Source: an uncultured Ruminococcus sp.
Lineage (GTDB): Bacteria; Bacillota; Clostridia; Oscillospirales; Acutalibacteraceae
Reading direction: 5' to 3'
NCBI GenBank assembly: GCA_902773155.1
Contig: CACYDK010000147.1
Coordinates: 1-12,227, forward strand
Length of the DNA: 12,227 nucleotides
Below the pieces are notes generated by a model. It did no database searches, was not told where the DNA came from, and was given only the letters and a program-made list of their open reading frames with translations. Below are positions 1 to 8,049 of the stretch, in pieces (within the stretch, counting starts at the first letter, position 1; each line of letters starts with the position of its first letter). The translations under genes and the position numbers were made by a program.

Positions 1-200
1 ACATCGGTAATCTGGTTGAAGGTTCGGGCGATGAAGCCGTCGCAGGCGTCCGAAAGCCCCGATACTATGAGTATTACCGCCGCCGCTATATAGTTCTGAA
101 CAAGAAAGAAATATACAAACGGCGCTATGAGCAAAATCCTGAGAATCGACAACAGGTTCGGAATTGTCAGTAAATCCTTAGCTTTAAAATTCTTAATCAT
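1..200 (-). CDS. CDP-alcohol phosphatidyltransferase, N-terminal part (PgsA/cardiolipin-synthase type), runs off the left edge
   Basis: Only the first 66 codons are in the window; the gene continues past base 1. The start is the ATG at 198-200, giving a protein beginning MIKNFKAKDLLTIPNLLSIL. A hydrophobic helix covers about residues 10-33 and a second about 37-50. The first half of the CDP-alcohol phosphotransferase signature (D-x2-D-G-x2-A-R) is present as DACDGFIAR at residues 51-59, with Asp51, Asp54, Gly55, Ala58 and Arg59. The G-x3-D-x3-D half would lie outside the window. The family makes phospholipids at the cytoplasmic membrane, using CDP-diacylglycerol and either glycerol-3-phosphate (PgsA) or phosphatidylglycerol (cardiolipin synthase type). 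The fragment cannot separate these, so I give no symbol. It lies 18 bases after the CvpA gene and is probably the last visible gene of the operon. Its ribosome binding site is weak (GGGG, about 5 bases before ATG). Confidence 0.88.
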   Translation of the reverse strand, partial: MIKNFKAKDLLTIPNLLSILRILLIAPFVYFFLVQNYIAAAVILIVSGLSDACDGFIARTFNQITD

Positions 201-218
201 ATAAACCCCATCCCAAAT

Positions 219-974
219 TTATCTGAGCGCGGCGACAGTCTCTGTCGGAGCTGTCGGCGCGGTTTCGGCGGTATTCGCTCCCAAAGCGACCGCGTCTGCT
301 ATACCGCTAATCAACTCAAAATCGTAGAGCTGGCGGAAAAGAAGCGACGAATCGATAAGCTCGCGCGAAATGAACGGCTCGGACGAAAACGGAAGAACGA
401 TCCTGAGTACCATTACCCCGATAACGCAGAGGATAAAGCCCTCCAAAAAACCGAGCACTCCGCCGAGTACCGCGTTGGCGCCCTTTATCACCGGAAGCTC
501 AAAGAGCTTCAGAACAAACCTTGAAAGAAGCTTGAAAAGAAGTATGAGAAGCACAAATATCATCACAAGCAAAACCACGCTGAGCACCGCGGTTATCACG
601 GGGCCGAGAGCGGAATTGACAGCGGCCGAGACAGTTTTGGAGGAGGACTGAGCCGCTGAGTCGATCGAGCTCTGTAAAGATTTCTGAGATATTCCGAAGA
701 AGTTAAGCAGTCCTGTGATAGCGTCCGGCACCGTGTCGGCAACTCCTTCAACAGATTCGGCTACAGAACCCGCCGAGCTCTCTATACTCTTTTCAACCGA
801 GGACGCGATCATCGTGCGGAATATCCAATCTGCGGCCGCCTTGCTCAGAATATAGGCTAAAAAGCCGGCCGCCGCGACGCTTACAAGATTGTAAAGAGTT
901 CTGGCTATTCCGCGCTTGATTCCGATAAAGGTCAAAAGCGCGACAATCGCAACCATTATTATATCAAGTATCAT
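219..974 (-). CDS. CvpA family membrane protein
   Basis: This 251-residue protein begins MILDIIMVAIVALLTFIGIK and has the CvpA (colicin V production) layout. Two N-terminal membrane helices cover about residues 3-22 and 28-46, and two more about 126-150 and 163-192. The glycine-containing I-K-R-G turn after the first helix is typical of the family. Between the helix pairs lies a Ser/Ala-rich, probably amphipathic stretch (about 55-120). The tail is a short Ala/Thr/Pro-rich segment (about 232-251). In Enterobacteria CvpA is linked to envelope homeostasis; the function in Firmicutes is poorly defined, so I give no specific role. An AAGGA ribosome binding site about 6 bases before the ATG overlaps the stop of the DUF5711 gene, only 2 bases upstream. 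This implies co-translation with that membrane-anchored partner. Confidence 0.85.
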   Translation of the reverse strand: MILDIIMVAIVALLTFIGIKRGIARTLYNLVSVAAAGFLAYILSKAAADWIFRTMIASSVEKSIESSAGSVAESVEGVADTVPDAITGLLNFFGISQKSLQSSIDSAAQSSSKTVSAAVNSALGPVITAVLSVVLLVMIFVLLILLFKLLSRFVLKLFELPVIKGANAVLGGVLGFLEGFILCVIGVMVLRIVLPFSSEPFISRELIDSSLLFRQLYDFELISGIADAVALGANTAETAPTAPTETVAALR

Positions 975-976
975 AC

Positions 977-2248
977 TTATTCCTTATAATCAAAGCCGGA
1001 GATCTGGCGGATCTCGTTTATACCTAAAACATACGCGTTGTCGGTACCCGAAAGCCTTACGGATTTCGCTCCTACCCCCGCGTCGGCTTTGCCGAGCTCC
1101 TCGCCGTTGATATCGAACATCAGGCAATCCGTGGAATCAAGCGCCGCCACACGGTTCTTGTACAGACTCATCGAGGTAATCGCGTAGTCGGTATCGTTTA
1201 CGCTCATAATCTCGCCGTCGCGGTTAATGTACTGGATCGAGCATTTTCTTCCGTCGCCGCTTCGTGAGAGCGAGAGCGCGAAAGCGTCGGTATCGGGGTC
1301 GATATCATAGGCTGTAAGCTCCATACGGCTATACTCGACCGGGGTAAGCTTTGCGGCTCCTATATTGAGGACGTAGGACGCGGACGAACCGACGATACAG
1401 ACGTTCTTAGAACTGAGATACTCAATATCATAGATCATATTGTCGTCGAGCGAGTATGTAGCTACGGGCTTTTCCTCGGAAAAATCCAGCACGTACGCTA
1501 CGCAGAGAAGGCTTCCCTTATCGCCGGTGACTCCGCAGACCACGCAGCCGGTTCCGGCGTCGTTGATCGCTACTGAATTGACATAAAGCTCTGCGAAAGA
1601 ATATGTATAGACCTGCTCGCGGTCGCTGTTATATACAAACAGCTTGGACAGATATCCGTCGGTCTGAGTTACAAGAGCTGTATAACCGCGGGAGTTCAAG
1701 TCGCCGGAGATGATGTAGTTGTCCATCTCCCTGACCTTGTCGAGCTCCTTTTTTGTTCCGGTGACGTAGCCGTTTCCGCCGAGGTTGTATATCAACACCC
1801 TGTCGCCGGCGGTTTTAAGAACTGGCTTTGCGAATTTATGCTGGTTGTATCCGATCTCATTTCCGGAGGAGCTTAAGCATTCGTAGGAAGTGTCGGAAAC
1901 ATAGGTAAGGTCCCCGTCGCACAGAAAGTTTCCGTCGTTTACGGAGGTTCCGATAAGCTTCGCGGGATATCCGTTATCGTGCGAGCCGAAAAGCTCGTAT
2001 TTAAACCAGTTTCCGATTTTCTCGGGGGTCAGGTTGTCGCTGTTGGCTACGGCGAAAACCACGAGTCCCAGCACGACGATGATCGCCGCTACGATTATGA
2101 TTTTCTTAACGGCGGACTTAGATATCTCGGTTCGTTCGTCGTTATATTCCTCGAGCGGAACGTCCTCGTAGCTTATGACCTCGCGTTTCCTTTTCTTTCT
2201 TTTTTCAACGTTGCGAACGCTGTAGCGTCCGCCCTTTTGTCTTTTCAT
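977..2248 (-). CDS. DUF5711 family protein: single-pass membrane protein with extracytoplasmic beta-propeller-like domain
   Basis: This 423-residue protein has a very basic N-terminus (residues 1-24, rich in Lys/Arg), an acidic linker, one hydrophobic segment at about 50-68 (IIIVAAIIVVLGLVVFAVA), and a long soluble C-terminal part. The positive-inside rule puts the short N-terminus in the cytoplasm and the 350-residue C-terminal domain outside. That domain is a run of short beta-strand-like segments with repeated Asp-Gly and Asn-Gly turns, as in WD40/PQQ-like propellers. I recognise it as DUF5711, a family found in Clostridia beside cvpA genes. The biochemical role is unknown; a scaffold or sensor at the cell surface is an inference. 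The ATG has a GGAG box at 2254-2257, 5 bases upstream, and truA ends 12 bases before it. No cleavable signal peptide is evident, so it is probably a type II membrane protein. Confidence 0.82.
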   Translation of the reverse strand: MKRQKGGRYSVRNVEKRKKRKREVISYEDVPLEEYNDERTEISKSAVKKIIIVAAIIVVLGLVVFAVANSDNLTPEKIGNWFKYELFGSHDNGYPAKLIGTSVNDGNFLCDGDLTYVSDTSYECLSSSGNEIGYNQHKFAKPVLKTAGDRVLIYNLGGNGYVTGTKKELDKVREMDNYIISGDLNSRGYTALVTQTDGYLSKLFVYNSDREQVYTYSFAELYVNSVAINDAGTGCVVCGVTGDKGSLLCVAYVLDFSEEKPVATYSLDDNMIYDIEYLSSKNVCIVGSSASYVLNIGAAKLTPVEYSRMELTAYDIDPDTDAFALSLSRSGDGRKCSIQYINRDGEIMSVNDTDYAITSMSLYKNRVAALDSTDCLMFDINGEELGKADAGVGAKSVRLSGTDNAYVLGINEIRQISGFDYKE

Positions 2249-2260
2249 ACAATCTCCAAA

Positions 2261-2998
2261 TCAATAATACACCTTGTTAAGATAAAGCCCGCAGGCTGGA
2301 GCCGTAGCCCCGGCGAGCTCCCTGTTTTTTCCTTCGATTATCGCTCCGATCGAATCGGGGCTGAGTCTGCCCTGGCATATTTCGAGCAGGGTCCCGACCA
2401 TTATTCTAACCATATTATACAGAAATCCGTCGGCCTCGACGGTCATCGTCACGAGGTTTTCCTCGCGCTCGACCTTAAACTGCCTCACGGTTCTTACCAT
2501 ATTCTTTTGCTCGCGCTCGTCCCTTGTACAGAAGGACGTAAAATCGTGAGCGCCGACGTAGGCCTGAGCCGCGCGGTTCAGGACGTCAACGTCGATGTTG
2601 TAGCGATAGTAGAGCGCGTAACCGTCAAGAAAAGGATTGCGCGTATCGCTGTTCCATATCTTGTATATGTACTGCTTGCCCCTACAGTCGTAGCGGGCGT
2701 GGAAATCCGGGCTAACCTCGCGGCTGTCCAGACAAACAACCGACATCGGCAGATAGCGGTTTATCGCGGGCTTTAGCCTTTCGGCAGGGATCGGATGATC
2801 GGTTTTTACGCTTACGCAGTACATATTAGCGTGAACTCCGCTATCGGTACGGCTGCAGCCCTTGAGGTCGCTGTACTCGCCGAGAACCTCGGAGAGCGCG
2901 TTTTGGAGGACCTCCTGAACCGTAACGCCGTTTTTCTGGATCTGCCAGCCGCAAAAGCCTCTGCCGTCGTATTGAATTGTCAGCAGAAAATTTCTCAT
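2261..2998 (-). CDS. truA: tRNA pseudouridine(38-40) synthase TruA
   Basis: TruA converts uridines 38-40 of the tRNA anticodon arm to pseudouridine, in the cytoplasm. The 245-residue length is normal for the family. Recognisable blocks are the N-terminal YDGRGFCGWQIQ (residues 10-21) and the catalytic loop CSRTDSGVHA (48-57), with the nucleophilic Asp at 52. Later come the F-H-A-R-Y-D block after the first repeat, HDFTSFC, and the C-terminal FLYNMVRIMVGTLL segment. All expected active-site elements are present. Its ATG overlaps the ecfT stop codon as ATGA (2995-2998), so it is translationally coupled to ecfT. The local Shine-Dalgarno sequence is poor, consistent with re-initiation. An ecfA-ecfA-ecfT-truA order is common in Firmicutes (known from the family context); the grouping is not thought to reflect a shared pathway. 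Confidence 0.96.
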   Translation of the reverse strand: MRNFLLTIQYDGRGFCGWQIQKNGVTVQEVLQNALSEVLGEYSDLKGCSRTDSGVHANMYCVSVKTDHPIPAERLKPAINRYLPMSVVCLDSREVSPDFHARYDCRGKQYIYKIWNSDTRNPFLDGYALYYRYNIDVDVLNRAAQAYVGAHDFTSFCTRDEREQKNMVRTVRQFKVEREENLVTMTVEADGFLYNMVRIMVGTLLEICQGRLSPDSIGAIIEGKNRELAGATAPACGLYLNKVYY

Positions 2999-3807
2999 AT
3001 TACCGCCGTAAAGAAAATATTACCCAAAACTATTCCCGCGAGCACAACGGCCGCGTAGATTATCCCGACGCAATCGGAGCCCTTCATATGGAGCGTCTTC
3101 ATTCTTGTTCTTCCCTGTCCGCCGTGATAACAGCGGCACTCCATAGCCATTGCGAGCTCATAGGCGCGCCTGAAGGCCGAAACGAACAGAGGGATGAGCA
3201 CCGGGGTCATAGCCTTGATCTTTTTTATTATTCCGCCGGATTCCATATCGGCTCCTCTCGCCTTCTGAGCCGACATTATCTTGTCGGTTTCCTCGAGGAG
3301 AGTCGGCACAAATCTCAGCGCGATAGTCATCATCATCGCGATTTCATGAACCTTGATATGGAAAACCTTTAGGGGCTTCATCAGCCGCTCTATGGCGTCG
3401 GTGAGGTCTGTGGGCGAGGTAGTGAATGTCAGGCAGGAGCTTATCAGAATGAGCAGGATGATTCTCACGCTAACGAATATCGCGCGGTAGACGCCGGCCA
3501 TCGTGACCGAGATAAATCCCCATTTGAAGATCGGATCGCCCGTGCCGTAAAACAAATTGAGCAGAGATGTTATTAAAACTATAACGATTATCACCTTGAG
3601 GCTCTTCAAATAGAGCTTAAGGCTCACGTCGGAGAGTAAGATTATTACCGCTACTGCCGCCGTAACAATGCCGAGCGAAACAAAGCTAAAGGAGCAGAAA
3701 ATAAATACAATAAATGCGATCAGCAGTAAAATCTTTACTCTGGGGTCGGTTCTGTGGACGATCCCGTTACCGGGAATATACTGTCCGAGAGCAACGTCGC
3801 GAATCAT
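2995..3807 (-). CDS. ecfT: Energy-coupling factor transporter transmembrane protein EcfT
   Basis: This 270-residue integral membrane protein is the shared T component of a group II ECF transporter. It couples the two ATPases to interchangeable substrate-binding S proteins for vitamins or metals. Hydrophobic segments lie at about residues 25-58, 69-88, 100-127, 155-170 and 244-268. The two coupling-helix signatures are visible: KARGAD (183-188) and AMECRCYHGGQGRT (221-234). The second reads C-R-C at 224-226 where the classical motif is A-R-G; the arginine that contacts the ATPases is kept. The N-terminal HRTDPRVKILLL is typical. A GGAGGG-type ribosome binding site lies about 7 bases upstream of the ATG, which overlaps the ecfA2 stop as ATGA (3804-3807). 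No S component is encoded nearby, as is usual for group II modules. Confidence 0.96.
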   Translation of the reverse strand: MIRDVALGQYIPGNGIVHRTDPRVKILLLIAFIVFIFCSFSFVSLGIVTAAVAVIILLSDVSLKLYLKSLKVIIVIVLITSLLNLFYGTGDPIFKWGFISVTMAGVYRAIFVSVRIILLILISSCLTFTTSPTDLTDAIERLMKPLKVFHIKVHEIAMMMTIALRFVPTLLEETDKIMSAQKARGADMESGGIIKKIKAMTPVLIPLFVSAFRRAYELAMAMECRCYHGGQGRTRMKTLHMKGSDCVGIIYAAVVLAGIVLGNIFFTAVI

Positions 3808-4667
3808 ATCTTGCCCTCCCTTTTTAGACGGTCGACTATTTCGTCAAAGGCTTGCTCGACCGTAAGGATACCCTCGGAGAATCGGTGCCCCTTTTCTCTT
3901 AAGCCCGTCATAATGCGGGTGATCTGAGGAACTCTGAGGCCGATCTCGTGCAGCTCATCAACTCTGGCGAAAACGTTTCGCGGCGTGTCGAACATAACGA
4001 GCTTAGCGCGGTTCATTACCATGACCCTATCGGCCACGCGAGCGATATCCTCCATACTGTGAGAGACGAAAAAGACGGTGTTTTTTCTTTCTTGATGGTA
4101 CTGGATTATCTGCGAAAGTAGCAGATCCCTGCCCATCGGGTCCAGTCCCGCCGTGGGCTCGTCGAGCACCAGTACATCGGGATCCATTGCGATGACGCCG
4201 GCTATGGCGGCGCGGCGCTTTTCGCCGCCCGAAAGGTCGAACGGGCTTTTCTCAAGTAGGTCTTCTGAAAGCCCTGTGAATCTCGCGGACTTTCTGACCG
4301 TAGCTTCGAGCTCGTCGCCTGAGAGCCCTTTATTTATAGCTCCGAAGGCGATGTCCTTGCGGACCGTTTCCTCAAAGAGCTGATACTCGGGATACTGAAA
4401 AACCATTCCGACTCTGAATCGGATCTTTCTGATTTCCTTAGGCTTATCCCATATATTGATCCCGTCGAGCAGTACCTCGCCGGAGGTTGGCTTTATAAGG
4501 CCGTTCAACATCTGCACAAAGGTGCTTTTTCCTGAGCCGGTGTGGCCGATGAGGCCTATGACCTCGCCCTCGTTAACGCTCACGCTGAGATCGTCTACGG
4601 CGGTTTTCTCGAACGGGGTGCCTACGCCGTATGTAAAGCTGAGGTTTTTAGTCTCGATGATACTCAT
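3804..4667 (-). CDS. ecfA2: Energy-coupling factor ABC transporter ATPase EcfA2
   Basis: This ATP-binding subunit of the ECF module (287 residues from the chosen start) works as a heterodimer with EcfA1. The motifs are complete: Walker [10 protein letters not shown] (41-49), Q-loop glutamine in [11 protein letters not shown] (Gln91), ABC signature LSGGE (145-149), Walker B VLVLDE (165-170) and switch histidine in FVSHS (His203). The QYPEYQLF block and [11 protein letters not shown] near the N-terminus are EcfA2-like, where EcfA1 has QNPDNQ. I start at the ATG at 4665-4667 because AGGAGG (4675-4680) stands 7 bases before it and it overlaps the ecfA1 stop as ATGA, like the next two junctions. 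An in-frame ATG 30 bases further upstream would add [10 protein letters not shown], which is not family-like and lacks a ribosome binding site. The C-terminal extension after about residue 235 is usual for EcfA. Confidence 0.95.
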   Translation of the reverse strand: MSIIETKNLSFTYGVGTPFEKTAVDDLSVSVNEGEVIGLIGHTGSGKSTFVQMLNGLIKPTSGEVLLDGINIWDKPKEIRKIRFRVGMVFQYPEYQLFEETVRKDIAFGAINKGLSGDELEATVRKSARFTGLSEDLLEKSPFDLSGGEKRRAAIAGVIAMDPDVLVLDEPTAGLDPMGRDLLLSQIIQYHQERKNTVFFVSHSMEDIARVADRVMVMNRAKLVMFDTPRNVFARVDELHEIGLRVPQITRIMTGLREKGHRFSEGILTVEQAFDEIVDRLKREGKI

Positions 4668-5491
4668 CCCAACACCTCCTCGAGAAGCCTTACGCACTCG
4701 TCGGTATTGAGCGGCATTTTTGACACCTTGAGTCCCGCGCCCATAAGCTTATAAGCGAGCTCCGTGGCCTGGGGAACATCGAGGCTGTGCTTTTTTAAAA
4801 GCGGCACATTTGAGAACACCTCGCGCGGCTTTCCCTCGAGCAGGATCTTGCCGTTGTCCATTACGATCACCCTGTCGGCGAGAACCGCCTCGTCCATATA
4901 GTGGGTGATCAGAACGATAGTGATCCCGCGCTTTTTTAAAGCGTCGATGGTATTGAGCACCTCTTCCCTTCCGTTAGGGTCGAGCATAGCGGTGGGCTCG
5001 TCGAACACGATACACCGCGGCCTCATCGCGAGGATACCCGCGATGGCGACTCTCTGCTTCTGTCCTCCGGAGAGCTTGTAGGGCGCGTGGGTTCGGTATT
5101 CGTACATATCAACCGCCTTGAGCGACTCATCGACGCGCTCCCTGATCTCCTCGGGCGGAATGCCGAGGTTTTCGGGGCCGAAGGCCACGTCCTCCTCGAT
5201 CACGCTCGCCACGAGCTGGTTGTCGGGATTCTGGAGCACAAGGCCTACGTTGCGGCGAATCTCAAACACAAGACTCTCGTCCTTTGTGTCCATATTCTCA
5301 ACCCAGACAGTGCCCTCTGTGGGTAGCAGCATGGCGTTAAGGGTCTTGGCCATAGTCGATTTACCGCAGCCGTTGTGACCCAAAAGAGCCAAAAACTCGC
5401 CCTCTTCTATTTTTAGGCTGACGCCATTGAGAACTGTTTTCTCGCTGTCGTCGTATGAAAATTTGATATTTTCAGCCGATATAAAACTCAT
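4664..5491 (-). CDS. ecfA1: Energy-coupling factor ABC transporter ATPase EcfA1
   Basis: This 275-residue ATPase is the first of the ECF pair. The motifs are intact: Walker [10 protein letters not shown] (38-46), Q-loop [12 protein letters not shown] (Gln87), signature LSGGQ (140-144), Walker B CIVFDE (160-165), D-loop AMLDP, and switch histidine in LITHYMDEA (His197). The QNPDNQ block after the Q-loop is characteristic of EcfA1 of group II transporters. ATP hydrolysis by the EcfA1-EcfA2 dimer on the cytoplasmic face drives vitamin or metal uptake through EcfT and an S protein encoded elsewhere. The ATG has GGGAG (5498-5502) 6 bases upstream, and it follows the stop of the methyltransferase gene with no gap. 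The gene overlaps ecfA2 by 4 bases. Confidence 0.96.
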   Translation of the reverse strand: MSFISAENIKFSYDDSEKTVLNGVSLKIEEGEFLALLGHNGCGKSTMAKTLNAMLLPTEGTVWVENMDTKDESLVFEIRRNVGLVLQNPDNQLVASVIEEDVAFGPENLGIPPEEIRERVDESLKAVDMYEYRTHAPYKLSGGQKQRVAIAGILAMRPRCIVFDEPTAMLDPNGREEVLNTIDALKKRGITIVLITHYMDEAVLADRVIVMDNGKILLEGKPREVFSNVPLLKKHSLDVPQATELAYKLMGAGLKVSKMPLNTDECVRLLEEVLG

Positions 5492-6355
5492 TTATTTCTC
5501 CCAAATTACCGTAGAACCGCAGGGCAGGCAGAGTCCCGACTCGCTGACCCTCAGTCCTATTTCGTCGCAGCTTACCCTTCCGCCGAGGGCGGGTTTGAGC
5601 CGGACGTTCAATAAATATTCCATAACGGCGGGAGAAAGCCCCGTCGTGTAAGAATTAAGAATAAGAAACAGCGGATCGTCAGAGAAAACGTTCAAACATA
5701 ATTCTAATAAAGAATTAAGCTCGTTTTCTATCTTCCAGACCTCTCCGCCGGGACCTCTGCCGTATGAGGGCGGGTCCATAATAATGCCGTCGTATCTTCT
5801 GCCGCGGCGGATCTCGCGGCGCACAAACTTGACGCAGTCGTCCACGATCCAGCGCACCGGACGGTCGGCGATACCTGAGGAGCGCGAGTTCTCACGCGCC
5901 CAGTTTACCATTCCCTTGCTGGCGTCAACGTGACAAACCTCAGCTCCGGCGCTCATACACGAAAGCGTGGCGCAGCCGGTATAGCCAAACAGGTTGAGCA
6001 CATTTATCGGTCGTTTTTCGTTTTTTATTTTTTCAGAAGCCCATTCCCAGTTTACAGCCTGCTCGGGAAAAACTCCGGTGTGCTTAAAGCCCATCGGCTT
6101 TACGTTGAAGGTGAGCTCTTTAAAGGCTATGCTCCAGCTGTCGGGAACCTTTTTGTACATTTCCCAGCTTCCGCCGCCCTTATTGCTGCGGTGATATCTG
6201 GCGTGAGCGTTTCTCCAAAGCGGATTTTTCTTTCCCGTGCTCCAGATAACCTGAGGGTCGGGTCGGATAAGGATGATCTTACCCCAACGCTCTAAGCGTT
6301 CGCCGTCGGAGCAGTCGATCAGCTCATAATCCTTCCAGCTTTCTGATACTCTCAT
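5492..6355 (-). CDS. Class I SAM-dependent methyltransferase, RlmI/COG1092-like (probable RNA methyltransferase)
   Basis: This 287-residue protein carries a Rossmann methyltransferase core. Motif I is VLNLFGYTGCATLS (119-132), the acidic residue ending strand 2 is in HVDASKGMVNWARENS (Asp144), motif II/III is near WIVDDC (169-174), and the catalytic-type motif IV is IIMDPPSYGRG (191-201). The block GVFPEQAVNW (94-103) ahead of motif I is typical of the Methyltrans_SAM family that contains the 23S rRNA m5C methyltransferase RlmI. Unlike full RlmI there is no N-terminal PUA domain; the N-terminus has only a short beta-rich segment. The substrate cannot be read from sequence; RNA is the family-based inference. 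It lies between ruvB (14 bases upstream) and ecfA1 (stop abuts the next start). AGGA lies about 8 bases before the ATG. Confidence 0.88.
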   Translation of the reverse strand: MRVSESWKDYELIDCSDGERLERWGKIILIRPDPQVIWSTGKKNPLWRNAHARYHRSNKGGGSWEMYKKVPDSWSIAFKELTFNVKPMGFKHTGVFPEQAVNWEWASEKIKNEKRPINVLNLFGYTGCATLSCMSAGAEVCHVDASKGMVNWARENSRSSGIADRPVRWIVDDCVKFVRREIRRGRRYDGIIMDPPSYGRGPGGEVWKIENELNSLLELCLNVFSDDPLFLILNSYTTGLSPAVMEYLLNVRLKPALGGRVSCDEIGLRVSESGLCLPCGSTVIWEK

Positions 6356-6369
6356 TTTATCATCCTTTA

Positions 6370-7440
6370 TCAGTCGTTAAACAGGCTCGGCTGAGCCTGA
6401 GCTCTTGTTCCCGAGGGGAAGTTCAGCCCCAGGTGCTCGCACGCGGCGGCGGTGATGCACCGTCCGCGCGGTGTTCGGCTCAAAAAGCCGATTTGCAGAA
6501 GATAGGGCTCGTATACGTCCTCTATCGTCACGGCCTCCTCGCCTATAGCGGCGGCAAGAGTCTCGAGCCCTACGGGACCTCCGTTATAGAAATTGACTAT
6601 AGCCTTCAACATTCTTCGGTCGTTGCTGTCGAGACCTATCTCATCCACGCCGAGCCTCTCAAGCGCGGTACGGGCAGTTTCGACGGTGATAACTCCGTCT
6701 GACATAACCTGAGCGAAGTCGCGCACACGCTTTAACAGGCGGTTCGCGATTCGCGGCGTACCTCGTGAGCGCGAGGCGATCTCGAGCGCGCCGTCGGGCT
6801 CGATCTCCACGCCGAGGATTCCGGCGCTTCGCATAACTATCCTCGAGAGCTCCTCCGGCGTGTAGAGCTCAAGCCTGAGCACTACGCCGAAACGATCGCG
6901 TAACGGAGCGGTGAGCTGTCCGGCTCTGGTGGTAGCTCCGACGAGCGTAAACTTCGGAAGCGGCAGGTGGTACGAAGCGGCCATCTGCCCCTTTCCGGTG
7001 ATTATGTCTATAGCAAAATCCTCCATCGAGGGGTAGAGGATTTCCTCTACGGCCCTGCTGAGGCGGTGGATCTCGTCCACAAAGAGAACGTCGCCCTGAT
7101 TAAGATTCGTAAGAATTGAGGCGAGATCTCCGGGCTTCTCGATCGCGGGTCCCGAGGTTATGCGGACGCTTACACCCAGCTCGTTAGCGATAATGGCGGA
7201 GAGGGTGGTCTTTCCCAGTCCCGGAGGGCCGTAGAGAAGCACATGATCGAGGGTTTCGCCGCGCTGTTTTGCGGCGTCTATGAAAATTCTGAGATTTTCC
7301 TTAACGGTTTCCTGCCCGATGTAATCGTCGAGGGTTTTTGGCCTAAGCGGATTTTCGCCCTCGGGAACATCGCCTGGAAGCTCGGTATTGTCAACTATTC
7401 TGTTTTCAAAATCAAATTCATCTGAAAATTCAATACTCAT
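6370..7440 (-). CDS. ruvB: Holliday junction branch migration DNA helicase RuvB
   Basis: RuvB is the AAA+ motor that forms hexameric rings on DNA arms bound by RuvA and drives branch migration of Holliday junctions. In this 356-residue protein Walker A is GPPGLGKTT (71-79), Walker B is VLFVDEIH (118-125), sensor 1 is TLVGATTR (165-172), and the arginine-finger block is APLRDRFG (178-185). The C-terminal winged-helix domain (about 270-345) contains [11 protein letters not shown] and the family-typical [15 protein letters not shown]. The N-terminus is about 20 residues longer than in E. coli and acidic (first 30 residues rich in Asp/Glu). A GGTGA box lies about 5 bases before the ATG. It lies 15 bases after ruvA in the usual ruvC-ruvA-ruvB order. 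Confidence 0.98.
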   Translation of the reverse strand: MSIEFSDEFDFENRIVDNTELPGDVPEGENPLRPKTLDDYIGQETVKENLRIFIDAAKQRGETLDHVLLYGPPGLGKTTLSAIIANELGVSVRITSGPAIEKPGDLASILTNLNQGDVLFVDEIHRLSRAVEEILYPSMEDFAIDIITGKGQMAASYHLPLPKFTLVGATTRAGQLTAPLRDRFGVVLRLELYTPEELSRIVMRSAGILGVEIEPDGALEIASRSRGTPRIANRLLKRVRDFAQVMSDGVITVETARTALERLGVDEIGLDSNDRRMLKAIVNFYNGGPVGLETLAAAIGEEAVTIEDVYEPYLLQIGFLSRTPRGRCITAAACEHLGLNFPSGTRAQAQPSLFND

Positions 7441-7455
7441 TTTTTCACCGTGTCA

Positions 7456-8049
7456 TTACTTTCTGCCCATAAGCTTCAGGGTTTCGCCGATGAGCTTTTC
7501 GACGGGAAGCGAGCCGTCGAGGGTGGAGATAAAGGGAGCGACGTCGGAAGCGCTGTAGCCGAGCACTGACAGAGCCTCTGTGGCCTTCGCGATATTTCCG
7601 GAAGGAGCCGCGGCGACGGGCTGTCCGAAATCGACCGAAGCGGATATTCCGGCGTTGAACTTATCTTTTAGCTCGAGCACGATACGCTGGGCGAGCTTTT
7701 TTCCTACTCCCTGAGCCAGGGTTATGGTCTTTATATCTCCGGAGGCTATCGCGAGGGAAATCTGCTGAGGAGTCAGAGCCGAGAGTATCGCGAGACCGAC
7801 CTTGGGGCCTACTCCGCTGACGCTTATGAGCGACTTGAAGGCTCCGAGCTCCTCCTCGGAATAGAATCCAAACAACTCCATAGCGTCCTCGCGAACGCTC
7901 AGGTACGTAAAGAGTCTTGCCTCGGTCCCTAGGCTGAGACGCTTCTGAGTATTCATTGTGGTCTGACATCTGTAGCCGACTCCGCCGCATTCTACAACCG
8001 CGGTACCTGGGCCGAGATGAATGATCTCTCCTCTGAGGCTGTAATACAT
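7456..8049 (-). CDS. ruvA: Holliday junction branch migration protein RuvA
   Basis: RuvA is the junction-specific DNA-binding partner of RuvB; tetramers hold the four-way junction in an open square form. The 197-residue protein shows the three usual domains. These are an N-terminal OB fold (1-62, beginning MYYSLRGEIIHLGPGTAVVE), two helix-hairpin-helix motifs (ISVSGVGPKVGLAILSAL at 75-92 and LAQGVGKKLAQRIVLELKDK at 111-130), and a C-terminal RuvB-binding three-helix domain (about 152-197). An Ala/Pro/Gly-containing flexible linker (about 133-151) joins the last two. The start ATG overlaps the ruvC stop by one base (TGATG at 8047-8051), indicating translational coupling. A G-rich stretch (GAGGGGG) about 7 bases upstream serves as ribosome binding site inside the end of ruvC. 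Confidence 0.98.
   Translation of the reverse strand: MYYSLRGEIIHLGPGTAVVECGGVGYRCQTTMNTQKRLSLGTEARLFTYLSVREDAMELFGFYSEEELGAFKSLISVSGVGPKVGLAILSALTPQQISLAIASGDIKTITLAQGVGKKLAQRIVLELKDKFNAGISASVDFGQPVAAAPSGNIAKATEALSVLGYSASDVAPFISTLDGSLPVEKLIGETLKLMGRK

Noticed and set aside
1979-2776. Plus-strand reading frame of 265 codons across the DUF5711 and truA genes
   Set aside because: It is antisense to two well-supported genes, spans their junction, has no ribosome binding site and shows no recognisable family.
4668-4697. Ten-residue N-terminal extension of EcfA2 (ATG at 4697)
   Set aside because: The AGGAGG at 4675-4680 and the ATGA overlap support the ATG at 4667, and the extra residues do not look like EcfA2.
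7661-7990. Second minus-strand frame of 109 codons inside ruvA
   Set aside because: It is an Arg/Ser-rich out-of-frame shadow of ruvA, which has complete helix-hairpin-helix motifs in its own frame.
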